Origin: an uncultured Sulfitobacter sp.
GTDB taxonomy: Bacteria; Pseudomonadota; Alphaproteobacteria; Rhodobacterales; Rhodobacteraceae
Direction of reading: 5' to 3'
NCBI GenBank assembly: GCA_947501805.1
Contig: CANMXJ010000011.1
Span: 1 to 64,000 of the forward strand
Length of the DNA stretch: 64,000 bases
Shown here: piece after piece, positions 47,172-55,571 of the stretch
How positions within the stretch are numbered: position 1 is the stretch's first letter
Layout of the letters: every line of letters begins with the position of its first letter
Translations under genes and position numbers: made by a program
The notes under the pieces: model-generated
Database searches by the model: none
What the model saw: only the letters and a program-made list of their open reading frames with translations
What the model was told of the DNA's origin: nothing

Positions 47172-48146
47172 TTATTCCGGCTGACAGATTTCCCCCGCCA
47201 GCGCAGCACGGATGGTGCGCACGCTAAGCGCGAGAATGGTGATGACAAGCAGGACAACCAGCACAAGGCCGGCACCGCGATAAAGCATTGATCCCGTCAA
47301 AGCCGCATGCCGAAAGACCGCGACCGTCAGCGCCGCCAGTGGAAAAGACAAAGCCCAGAACGACATCGCAAAAGGCAAGCGCAGCAGGTTGGGGATCTGG
47401 ACTGAAACCAGTGCCGCAAAGAAAACGGCCAGACTAAGAAACACATGCGCCATGGCGTCGATATTCCCGCCGTTCAATTCGACCCACGCAAGGAAAGCAA
47501 CCGAGGGCGGCGCGATCAGGATCACCATGGTCGGGCGCAATTTGCCCGGCAAGGGTTCGTGGAAGATCAGGCGGTTAAACACCAGCGCCAGCAGGACAAA
47601 CCAGAACAACACACCAACTGAAAAGAAATACCAGCTGACATCGACGAGGCCCAGATGCGTGCCGCCAAGGGGCACGATCACATTGGCAACCGCCGGAATG
47701 AACCAAGCCGGTGACAACATCGCCGGACCAAACGGGCGATGCGAAATCCACGCCGAAATGATCACGATGGTCAAAATGGCCTGAACCACAGCCCCTATGA
47801 CCCACAAACCTGCGGACAGCGAAGGCAAGCTCGACTGTAACAGCAGCGACAGTAACAGGGCCGAAATATTGGCAGCGGGAAAGAACGACAACCGAACAGG
47901 ATGTTTCCACTCCCCCGCCGCCTGATCGAAGTGGCGCAATATTTTCAGCCCATAGAGCGCAATCAGCAAGGCAAACACCAGCGCGCCGATGCCGGTCATG
48001 AGCATGGACATCCCCGCGAAACCGCCGGCGCGCAGCGCCAGAGCAAGGCCAAGGAGTCCCATCGTCACGCCGAAGATCGTGATCGGAAAATGCGCCAGCC
48101 AGACATGCGCCGCAGCGCGATCAGATTCAGAACCCGTCCCGGTCAT
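47172..48146 (-). CDS. TDT/SLAC1-type anion channel or exporter
   Basis: A 324-residue protein with about ten hydrophobic helices and the family opening LAHFPITIFGVTMGLLGLAL. The TDT family includes TehA, the plant anion channel SLAC1 and the fungal sulfite exporter Ssu1. It starts by a 4-nt overlap with the cytochrome b561 gene. In a block with sulfide:quinone oxidoreductase, export of sulfite or another sulfur anion is an attractive role, but chloride, nitrate or dicarboxylate are equally possible from sequence. Confidence 0.82.
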   Translation of the reverse strand: MTGTGSESDRAAAHVWLAHFPITIFGVTMGLLGLALALRAGGFAGMSMLMTGIGALVFALLIALYGLKILRHFDQAAGEWKHPVRLSFFPAANISALLLSLLLQSSLPSLSAGLWVIGAVVQAILTIVIISAWISHRPFGPAMLSPAWFIPAVANVIVPLGGTHLGLVDVSWYFFSVGVLFWFVLLALVFNRLIFHEPLPGKLRPTMVILIAPPSVAFLAWVELNGGNIDAMAHVFLSLAVFFAALVSVQIPNLLRLPFAMSFWALSFPLAALTVAVFRHAALTGSMLYRGAGLVLVVLLVITILALSVRTIRAALAGEICQPE

Positions 48147-48652
48147 TGAACAGTTCCTTTCGAAAGGGCCCGCTTGGGCGACATCCGCGCCATCACGTCC
48201 GTTTTGAACCACAGCTTTTGGACTAAGGCACCTGCGATATGAAAAACGATCAGTGCCAACATGATCTTTGCTGCAACCCCATGTGCATCCGCGGGCATCT
48301 CAAGCCCGGCCACCCAAGCCAGCGCACCCGAAACCGGCATACCAATCAGCAGAATGTAAAATGCGAGATGTGTGCCTGTTGCCAGAACCTTCATCGTTGC
48401 AGGTTCCTTGGCGGGTAGCGCTGGCACACCAAGTCGCAACCTCAGAACAACACGCCAGATGGCAAGGGCGAGAATGATCATGCCGATAATGGTATGAGGG
48501 TTGGGAAACGGCTCGTTTGGAAGGCTGCCGTCAAGCCGCGCCTCCCAAGCCGTTTCGATCCCCTCATGCAGCAGATACTGGCCAGCAATCAACACAACAA
48601 TGATCCAGTGCAGGACAATTTGCGTCCGCGAATATCCATCAGGGGTTTGCAT
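48143..48652 (-). CDS. Cytochrome b561-type membrane protein
   Basis: A 169-residue four-helix membrane cytochrome b. Candidate haem ligands are H15 (QIVLHW), H53 (NPHTIIG), H95 (GTHLAF) and H138 (VFHIAG). Bacterial b561 proteins oxidise quinol or pass electrons to quinone; some detoxify superoxide. It lies between a small membrane protein and the TDT channel, with an ATGA overlap to the latter, as part of the bd/SQR block. Confidence 0.88.
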   Translation of the reverse strand: MQTPDGYSRTQIVLHWIIVVLIAGQYLLHEGIETAWEARLDGSLPNEPFPNPHTIIGMIILALAIWRVVLRLRLGVPALPAKEPATMKVLATGTHLAFYILLIGMPVSGALAWVAGLEMPADAHGVAAKIMLALIVFHIAGALVQKLWFKTDVMARMSPKRALSKGTVQ

Positions 48653-48673
48653 CTGATCGCTCCTTTTTTTGGG

Positions 48674-49036
48674 TTACATATCGTGCGTCGTGCGCTTGGA
48701 GCCGAGAAGTGACTCAAGCGTGTAGACAAGGATTGCCATACCGACGGCACCCATGCCTGCGATGCCAAGCAGAACAATGATATCAATCGGGCCGCCAAGG
48801 TCGGACAGATGCGATTTGGTTATCACCATCACAAACCAGACCGCCAGAACGGCACCCACAGGCATCGACAATTGCGCAAACAGGAACTTGCGCCAACTGA
48901 CAGAGCGATCACGCACCAAAACGTAGAGGTATCCCAGTGTTACGACCACTGCGATTGCGACCATGCTCCAAAAAAGCCCGCGCCCGAAGATTTCTTCGAA
49001 AACAGCAAGCAAGGTTTCCAGTGTCAGGTCTTTCAT
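48674..49036 (-). CDS. Small membrane protein (DUF5368-like)
   Basis: A 120-residue protein with three hydrophobic helices (LFWSMVAIAVVVTLGYLYVL; QLSMPVGAVLAVWFVMVI; IDIIVLLGIAGMGAVGMAIL). I recall near-identical N-termini (MKDLTLETLLAVFEEIFGRG) in roseobacter proteins annotated DUF5368, without known function. Strong AGGAGAGAG before the ATG at 49036. Its place between sqr and cytochrome b561 suggests a membrane partner of one of them. Confidence 0.75.
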   Translation of the reverse strand: MKDLTLETLLAVFEEIFGRGLFWSMVAIAVVVTLGYLYVLVRDRSVSWRKFLFAQLSMPVGAVLAVWFVMVITKSHLSDLGGPIDIIVLLGIAGMGAVGMAILVYTLESLLGSKRTTHDM

Positions 49037-49046
49037 GATCTCTCTC

Positions 49047-50348
49047 CTATGCCTTGCCGCGCAGCATGGCGTTGTAGGTCGCCTTGAGCGCAACTTCCTT
49101 CATCAACCAACTGATCCAGAGCTCTTCCAGCGGGGCGATGATGCCCGGGAATGACGGCACAAGATCGTTGTTGTAATCAAACTCCACCAACATCGCGCGA
49201 CCGATACGGGTGATCATCGGGCAGGATGTGTAGCCGTTATAGGTCTGCGTCCCCTCGTGCCCCTGAATGCCTGCAACGATGTGATCCTCCACCACCGGAA
49301 CCTGCCATTTTACCGATGCGGCGGTCTTGCCCTTTGGCACGCCTGCGACATCGCCCAGTGCAAAGATTTCGGGGTAACGCAGATGCCGCAAGGTCGCCTT
49401 GTCACATTCGACCCAGCCCTGATCGGTCCACTTGTCGGCCCACGCGAGGCCGGACTGGACAACAAATTCAGGTGCCCTTTGCGGCGGGACAACGTGGATG
49501 TAATCGTATTCGACATCCTCCGAACCGGTCTCTGTCGCAAAGGTTGCGCGTTTGGCCCCCGCATCAATCGCTGTCAGGGTCCGGTTCATCATGGTATCAA
49601 CACCGCGATCATCAAACAGCATCCGCACCTTTTCAGCCACAATCGGCACACCGAACAGGGACGATTGCGGCGCAGCGTAGACCATGTTCATGCGGCTGGC
49701 ATTTCCTGCACGGCGCGCGATGTCATCAATAAGAAACGTATGCTTGAGCGGCGCACCCGCGCATTTCATTTCCGTTGCCGGACGGGTGAATAAACCCGTG
49801 CCACCTTCTTCGGTGAACCGGCTGGCGGCCTGCCAGGTGCGCGCTGCATATTCCGGTCCGGCATAAAGCGCGCCAATCCCGTTTTCGCCAACCATATCAA
49901 GGCTGAAACCTTCAATAGCATCATGATTAAGCATCAATCCAGGCGCAACCACAAGCCAGTCATAGCCTAAAGTCTGTCTGCTTTCGGTCGAGACGCTCTT
50001 GGCTTCTGCGTCCACTGCGGCCACCCGCTCTGGCAGCCAGTTCACCCCTTTGGGCAACCAATCGGCGGTATCGGATACAACATAGTTTGCAGGCTTTAGA
50101 CCTGTCGCAACCAAGGTCAGGCCCGGTTGATAAAGATGGTTCTGACGCGGATCAATTAATGTGATCTGCGCGCCCTCCAGCCTGCGTACCAATCGGTTGG
50201 CAAGGGCTGTGCCTGCCGCCCCTGCTCCGATGATGATGATGCGCGCAGACGTCTGAACCTGCTGGGCCTGCGCCCTGTCACCGGCGGCCAGCGCCGTTGC
50301 CACGGCACCACCAGCAAGAGCCGCTGTCAGGAATTGCCTTCTGTCCAT
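49047..50348 (-). CDS. sqr: Sulfide:quinone oxidoreductase, type II-like, with Tat signal
   Basis: A 433-residue flavoprotein. It starts with a twin-arginine signal (DRRQFLTAAL) cut near AQAQ, then the FAD motif GAGAAG (41-46). The two redox cysteines are C196 in MKCAGAP and C376 in YTSCPMIT, which match the KCAGAPQK and GYTSCP motifs of type II and mitochondrial SQR. It oxidises sulfide to sulfane sulfur and reduces quinone. A Tat signal implies periplasmic action. Directly downstream of cydX and next to DsrE genes, so its quinol could be oxidised by cytochrome bd. Confidence 0.88.
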   Translation of the reverse strand: MDRRQFLTAALAGGAVATALAAGDRAQAQQVQTSARIIIIGAGAAGTALANRLVRRLEGAQITLIDPRQNHLYQPGLTLVATGLKPANYVVSDTADWLPKGVNWLPERVAAVDAEAKSVSTESRQTLGYDWLVVAPGLMLNHDAIEGFSLDMVGENGIGALYAGPEYAARTWQAASRFTEEGGTGLFTRPATEMKCAGAPLKHTFLIDDIARRAGNASRMNMVYAAPQSSLFGVPIVAEKVRMLFDDRGVDTMMNRTLTAIDAGAKRATFATETGSEDVEYDYIHVVPPQRAPEFVVQSGLAWADKWTDQGWVECDKATLRHLRYPEIFALGDVAGVPKGKTAASVKWQVPVVEDHIVAGIQGHEGTQTYNGYTSCPMITRIGRAMLVEFDYNNDLVPSFPGIIAPLEELWISWLMKEVALKATYNAMLRGKA

Positions 50349-50357
50349 CGTCTTCTC

Positions 50358-50498
50358 CTATTCTGCGATTACCACGGGCGATTGTGTCTCATCTTCTTCC
50401 ACCAGTTTGCGGTCGCGCTGCATTTCGAGCCACATGGCGTTCATGACGGCAAAAATTGCAGCGAGCGGGAGGCCAAGCAGCCAAGCGAAATACCACAT
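50358..50498 (-). CDS. cydX: Cytochrome bd small subunit CydX
   Basis: A 46-residue single-helix protein beginning MWYFAWLLGLPLAAIFAVMN and continuing AMWLEMQRD, an excellent match to the CydX/YbgT family (MWYFAWILG...NAMWLE). CydX stabilises the CydAB haems. It is separated from cydB by a DsrE gene and lies 9 bp before sqr, instead of directly after cydB. AAGGAT precedes the ATG at 50498. Confidence 0.9.
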   Translation of the reverse strand: MWYFAWLLGLPLAAIFAVMNAMWLEMQRDRKLVEEDETQSPVVIAE

Positions 50499-50516
50499 CG
50501 GTAAGATCCTTTTAGA

Positions 50517-50978
50517 TTACCAAGCCAGCGACTTGACGTCGGGATCAAACAGCAGACCCTCAACCACAGGCCAGGTTCCCATTGTCACACCGTCGATGTA
50601 GTCGGCTTGCGTCAAACCAGCGGCCTTGGAACAGGCGCTGCACATGATCACCTGACCGCCGTCCGCAATGAAGGCTGTCAGCATATCCTGAATGGAAGTG
50701 CCGCTTTCGGCCATCAATCCGTGCACATGACTTGGCCGCTTTTTGTCCGCCAGATAGACCCCGCGCACGTTGAGCCAGATGGCCACCGGTTCGTGGCCGT
50801 TCTTCAAGGCCTTTTGATGGGCAAAGCTGATCGCCTTGGCGGCAGACCATGTATCATCGGTGGTCAAGTTTACAAAAAGCCCCGGCTTGCCATCCTCGGC
50901 GAGGGCAACAGCTGCGGTTGTTGACAGGCTGATCAGTGCCAAACCGGCCGCGGCGATAAGGGTGGTGAAGAATTTCAT
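50517..50978 (-). CDS. Periplasmic DsrE-family protein
   Basis: A 153-residue protein with a signal peptide (~1-28, cut near ALAED) and a DsrE/DsrF-like fold: LFVNLTTDDTWSAAKAISFA, EPVAIWLNVRGVYLAD, and QVIMCSACSKAAGL with a CSAC pair at the position of the active cysteine in DsrE/TusD proteins. The family carries or releases sulfane sulfur. It is placed between cydB and cydX, 14 bp after cydB and 19 bp before cydX, a strong hint that oxidase and sulfur handling are coupled. Confidence 0.83.
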   Translation of the reverse strand: MKFFTTLIAAAGLALISLSTTAAVALAEDGKPGLFVNLTTDDTWSAAKAISFAHQKALKNGHEPVAIWLNVRGVYLADKKRPSHVHGLMAESGTSIQDMLTAFIADGGQVIMCSACSKAAGLTQADYIDGVTMGTWPVVEGLLFDPDVKSLAW

Positions 50979-50991
50979 AGGTTTTCCTTTC

Positions 50992-52155
50992 TTAATAAAC
51001 GGTATCGGAATTGCCGGTGACGTCGGCCTCTGTGACCTTGCCCCACAGAACTTTGTACACCCATGCCGTGTACATCAGGATCAACGGCATAAAAATCGCA
51101 GTGGCCACCAGCATGATGAACAGCGTTTGGTGTGAGGATGATGCATCCCAGACAGTCAGGGAGGAATCCGGATTAACAGTGGATGGTAGAATGAACGGAA
51201 ACATCATCAGTCCAACCGAGGAAATCACACCGGTGATCCCTAGTTTGGACCATAAAAGCGTCGACACCTCTCGCCCGACTGTCAGGCCCCGCACGGCAAG
51301 TGCCATTCCGGCAAATCCCATAATCGGCGCAATGATGATCCAAGGCCGCGCAGCATAGGCCGCAAGCCATGAGCCGCCATGCGCCACATCAGAATAGAGC
51401 GGGTTCGAGGGGCCATCGGTCACGATCTCGCCGGTAAAGGCAAACCCGTCAATGGCAACACCGAGCCAGACGCCCGCCAAGGCATAACCGCCCATCGCGA
51501 CAATCCCGGCGGTGACGCCGATGCGACGGGCCCGCTCGGCCACCACACCCTCGGACTTCAGGTTAAGCCAAGCCGCTCCGTGCATCAAAAGCATCGAAAA
51601 CGAGACGACACCTGCTAGCAGAGCAAAAGGACGCAAAAGGCCGATAAACTTGATCGCAAAGTTGCCGTCATAGCGCGGCATCAGCATATCGTTCAGGTGA
51701 AACGGCACGCCCAGAATTACATTGCCCACCGCAACCCCGAAAAGAAGCGCGGGGACGGCACCGCCTGCAAACAAGGCCCAGTCCCAACTGGATCGCCATG
51801 TTGCACCGTCCCGCTTGGAGCGGTATTTGAACGCAACGGGACGCACGATCAACGCTGCAAGCACGACAAACATTGCAAGGTAGAAGCCTGAAAAACTGAC
51901 TGCATAAAGCGGTGGCCACGCGGCAAAGATCGCACCACCCCCGAGGATAAACCAAACCTGATTGCCCTCCCAGACGGGACCAACGGTGTTGATCACCACC
52001 CGCCGCTCCACATCCGTTTTCGCAACGAAGGGCAACAAGGCCCCAACCCCCATGTCAAAGCCGTCAGTGAGCGCGAAACCGATCAGCAACACGCCCAGAA
52101 GCGCCCACCAGATTATCCGCAGGATTTCATAGTCGATGAGTTCGTAAAGGATCAT
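50992..52155 (-). CDS. cydB: Cytochrome bd ubiquinol oxidase subunit II
   Basis: A 387-residue membrane protein with the family opening ILRIIWWALLGVLLIGFALTDGFDMGVGALLPF (quoted in part) and PVWEGNQVWFILGGGAIFAAWP. CydB pairs with CydA in the high-affinity quinol oxidase. The ATG at 52155 has GGAG eight bases upstream; a GTG at 52164 is the alternative. It starts 5 bp after cydA ends. Confidence 0.95.
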   Translation of the reverse strand: MILYELIDYEILRIIWWALLGVLLIGFALTDGFDMGVGALLPFVAKTDVERRVVINTVGPVWEGNQVWFILGGGAIFAAWPPLYAVSFSGFYLAMFVVLAALIVRPVAFKYRSKRDGATWRSSWDWALFAGGAVPALLFGVAVGNVILGVPFHLNDMLMPRYDGNFAIKFIGLLRPFALLAGVVSFSMLLMHGAAWLNLKSEGVVAERARRIGVTAGIVAMGGYALAGVWLGVAIDGFAFTGEIVTDGPSNPLYSDVAHGGSWLAAYAARPWIIIAPIMGFAGMALAVRGLTVGREVSTLLWSKLGITGVISSVGLMMFPFILPSTVNPDSSLTVWDASSSHQTLFIMLVATAIFMPLILMYTAWVYKVLWGKVTEADVTGNSDTVY

Positions 52156-52160
52156 GTCAA

Positions 52161-53813
52161 TCACTCCGCAGGGGATGCATTTGCATCAATGGCTGACGCG
52201 ACGCGGGCACCGGCAGGCGCAAAAGGCCCCTGCCCGTCGTGGGTGCGCAGTCTGTGTTCGTGACGCGCCACCCAAGCGTCGGTTTCTGCGATATCCTGAA
52301 ACGGACCTTTGCGGATGTATTTCAGCATCAGACCCATCTCGACCACGAAAAGGACCGAGTAAAAGAGCATGAACCCCGCCAGTGTGATCAAAAGGTCCGC
52401 AACGCTGAGGTGGCTGGCAGACAACGCTGTCGGCAACACGCCATCAACAGTCCAAGGCTGGCGTCCGAATTCGGCAACAAACCAGCCAAGTTCCGCAGCG
52501 ATCCACGGTGTGGGGATGGCAATCACCGCCCCCCATAGCGCCCAGCGCGGGTAGGTCTGCCCCTTGAACGAAGACCGGTAGAAGAAATACAGCATCACCC
52601 CGATAAAAGCGAAACCAAGAGCCACCATCAGGCGAAAGGCCCAGAACAGCGGCGCAACGGTCGGAACGGTATCTTCGGCGGCCTGTGAAATCTGCGCCGG
52701 TGTGGCTTGGCGCGGATCGTCGACATAGCGCAGCAAAAGATAAGCAAACCCCAAATCGGCGGAATGTGACTCAAAGGTTGCGCGCACGTCTTCCGGTGTG
52801 TTGTCCCGTAGTTCCCGGATTGTCTGCAACGCATCATAGGCAGTTATTCCGCGCTTCACCCGAACCTCCGCCTCGGCTACCAGATCGTTGATGCCGGGGA
52901 TTTCCTGCGTCAGAGAACGCGTGCCGATCAGGCCCATGGCCCAAGGGATGTGAACCGCATAATGGGTCTCGCGGGCGTCTTGATCCGGGAAACCGATGGC
53001 GGTGAAGGATGCAGGTGCCTCTTCGGTCTCCCACATGGCTTCGATTGCTGCCAGTTTCATCTTTTGCGTGTGGCTGGCCGAATAACCGGACTCGTCCCCC
53101 AGAACCACAACAGAAAGCGCCGCAGCAAGGCCGAAAGAGGCTGCCACAGTGATCGACCGGCGCGCCAGTTCGACATGACGATTGCTCAGCAGATACCACG
53201 CAGACACACCCAGCACGAAGACAGCCGCAGTCACATAACCTGCCGACACCGTGTGCACGAATTTCGCCTGCGCAACCTCGTTGAACAGCACCTCGCTAAA
53301 GGACGTCATTTCCATGCGCATTGTGTCGGGATTGAATTCGGCACCAACCGGGTTTTGCATCCACCCGTTCGCGATCAAAATCCAGAGCGCCGAGAAGTTC
53401 GAGCCAATTGCGACCAGCCACGCCACGACAAGATGTTGCACGCGGCTCAGCTTGTCCCAACCAAAGAAAAACAAGCCAACAAAAGTCGCTTCGAGGAAGA
53501 AGGCCATCAGCCCTTCAATCGCCAGCGGCGCGCCAAAAATGTCGCCAACGTAGTGGCTGTAATAGCTCCAGTTCATCCCGAACTGAAATTCCATGGTAAT
53601 GCCCGTGGCAACGCCGATGGCAAAGTTGATCCCGAACAGTGTACCCCAGAATTTCGTCATTTGCCGCCAGATCGGTCGGCCGGTCATGACATAGACGGTC
53701 TCCATAATCGCAACGATGATCGAAAGACCAAGCGTCAACGGCACGAAAAGAAAATGATACATGGCTGTCATCGCAAATTGCAGGCGCGACAGCTCAACGA
53801 CATCCAATTCCAT
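52161..53813 (-). CDS. cydA: Cytochrome bd ubiquinol oxidase subunit I
   Basis: A 550-residue subunit bearing haems b558, b595 and d. Visible ligands: H20 (TAMYHFLFVP), the histidine in KFVHTVSAGY, and the methionine in FWAFRLMVALG. The Q-loop (HTQKMKLAAIEAMWETEEAP and the ~130 residues after it) is of the long type. AGGAG precedes the ATG at 53813. The oxidase reduces O2 at very low concentration and is known in general to tolerate sulfide, cyanide and NO better than haem-copper oxidases. Confidence 0.96.
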   Translation of the reverse strand: MELDVVELSRLQFAMTAMYHFLFVPLTLGLSIIVAIMETVYVMTGRPIWRQMTKFWGTLFGINFAIGVATGITMEFQFGMNWSYYSHYVGDIFGAPLAIEGLMAFFLEATFVGLFFFGWDKLSRVQHLVVAWLVAIGSNFSALWILIANGWMQNPVGAEFNPDTMRMEMTSFSEVLFNEVAQAKFVHTVSAGYVTAAVFVLGVSAWYLLSNRHVELARRSITVAASFGLAAALSVVVLGDESGYSASHTQKMKLAAIEAMWETEEAPASFTAIGFPDQDARETHYAVHIPWAMGLIGTRSLTQEIPGINDLVAEAEVRVKRGITAYDALQTIRELRDNTPEDVRATFESHSADLGFAYLLLRYVDDPRQATPAQISQAAEDTVPTVAPLFWAFRLMVALGFAFIGVMLYFFYRSSFKGQTYPRWALWGAVIAIPTPWIAAELGWFVAEFGRQPWTVDGVLPTALSASHLSVADLLITLAGFMLFYSVLFVVEMGLMLKYIRKGPFQDIAETDAWVARHEHRLRTHDGQGPFAPAGARVASAIDANASPAE

Positions 53814-53918
53814 TTTGGCGCTCCTAGTACTGCCCCCTTGCGTCACTCACGAGGGGCGTTGGCAAATCAGCTGGGTGCGGTCTGAGCGACCAAAGATCGG
53901 CTCGGACACTCCAACGTC

Positions 53919-55571
53919 TCAGGTGGCAGTGTATGTTTGCACACCGGAAAGCTTTGGTGACATCGTCACTGAAGCAGCGGACAATCGGATGTGCCTGTCA
54001 AAAACCGGATGATCGACACCCCGGTGCATCGCAGCGACAATAAGGGCATCCGGAAGCGCCTTGCGCAGGTTATACAGTACGGTGTGAGCCGTAGCTGGAT
54101 CGAGCCCCTCTGTCGGTTCATCCAGAATCAGGATTGCAGGCTTTTTCAACAGGATACGCGCAAGTGCCACACGTCGCGACTGCCCTCCTGACAGGCCCCT
54201 TCCGGCTTCCCCCAAGCGCGTCTCAAGTCCGTCGCGGCGACGCAGGTCATCCGCCAAGTCGACCACGTCAAGCGCGGCCCACAAGGCATCGTCTTCAAAA
54301 TCACCGCTCAGTGACAAGTTGTCGCGCAATGTTCCGGCAATCAGACTGCTGCGCTGGGGCAAGACGGCAAGCGTGCGCCGCAAGGCCACCTCTTGCCATG
54401 CGCAGGGCGGCGTGCCGCGGATTGTGATCCCTGGCCCGTCTTGCAAACCCGCAATCTGCATTAACAGCGTAGATTTACCACTCCCCGATGGTCCGGTGAG
54501 AACAATCGCCTCGCCCGCGCGCGCCACCAGTGAAAGATCTGGGCGACAGATGGACAGCAGAGGTTCAGTGCGTGTCTCTGCGGCATCCGCCATGTCAGGT
54601 GGCGTAGAGACATACGGGACCACGCGCTGCGCGGCACCGAGCATGCGGCCCAGATCGGACACACCGCGTCGGAGCGGCAGCAGGGCTTCGGCAAGCGCCA
54701 AGGCAACGAAAAACCCTATCACCGCTTGCGGTGCTCCGATGTGTCCTGATTGCAAGGCATGTGCTCCTGCCAGAAAGGTAGCCATGGCAACCGCTGCTAC
54801 AAGAACGGATAACAATGCGTCCGCGTCCCGCTCTGCCCGATCAAGACAGGATGCGGCCGCGCGGGCGCGCTGATCCATGTCGTGCAAACGCTGTTCCTGC
54901 CGCGCCAGTTGCCCACCAAGGATAAGCGCCTCGCGGTCGCGCATCATATCGATGACACCCCTGCGCAGTTGTTGACCGGCCTCCTCATTCTGTGTCGAAG
55001 GTGCGTTACTCCGCCGCGCAAGAAGACCGAAAATCAGTGCTGCGGCAGGGATGTAACCCAGAAACACTACCCATGCAGCAGACCAACCCACCACCAATAC
55101 AAGCATGAATAGAACAATGAAATGCGTTGCCAGAGCCGCAGCAACCGGCATCACCAGCCTCAGGATCACCCCATCCAGCGCATCAACATCAGACACGATA
55201 CGGATCAGCGCCGCTTCGCCGCGCAGGCCCATCAGCCCCCGTGCGTCCAGCCGCGCAAAACCCCGCAAAAGAACAACCCGTAACGCAGCCAGCGCACGCA
55301 AAGTCGCATCATGTGTCAAAAGCCGTTCGCCATAGCGGGCAGCGGCCCGCCCCAAGGCCAGAAATCTGACCCCGGCAGAGGGACGAAACACGTCAAAAGC
55401 GATACCGACACCGGCAAGCCCTGCGAGACCCGTTGCAGTGATGAACCATCCCGACAGCCCCAAAAGCGCGGCCCCCATCACAAGAACGATCACCGAAAGT
55501 GCCGCGCCGCGCGCCATCGCCCAAGGGTCTGCGCGCACAAGCAAACGTGCGATTTGCAAGAGCGCTCTCAC
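53919..55571 (-). CDS. cydC: Thiol reductant ABC exporter subunit CydC
   Basis: A 550-residue ABC half-transporter: six membrane helices (~15-310) and an ATPase domain with GPSGSGKST, LSGGQ and ILILDEPTEGLD. With CydD it exports glutathione or cysteine to the periplasm and is required to assemble cytochrome bd. It overlaps cydD by 4 nt (ATGA) and precedes cydA by 105 bp, so cydDC and cydAB may be one transcript. Confidence 0.93.
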   Translation of the reverse strand: MRALLQIARLLVRADPWAMARGAALSVIVLVMGAALLGLSGWFITATGLAGLAGVGIAFDVFRPSAGVRFLALGRAAARYGERLLTHDATLRALAALRVVLLRGFARLDARGLMGLRGEAALIRIVSDVDALDGVILRLVMPVAAALATHFIVLFMLVLVVGWSAAWVVFLGYIPAAALIFGLLARRSNAPSTQNEEAGQQLRRGVIDMMRDREALILGGQLARQEQRLHDMDQRARAAASCLDRAERDADALLSVLVAAVAMATFLAGAHALQSGHIGAPQAVIGFFVALALAEALLPLRRGVSDLGRMLGAAQRVVPYVSTPPDMADAAETRTEPLLSICRPDLSLVARAGEAIVLTGPSGSGKSTLLMQIAGLQDGPGITIRGTPPCAWQEVALRRTLAVLPQRSSLIAGTLRDNLSLSGDFEDDALWAALDVVDLADDLRRRDGLETRLGEAGRGLSGGQSRRVALARILLKKPAILILDEPTEGLDPATAHTVLYNLRKALPDALIVAAMHRGVDHPVFDRHIRLSAASVTMSPKLSGVQTYTAT

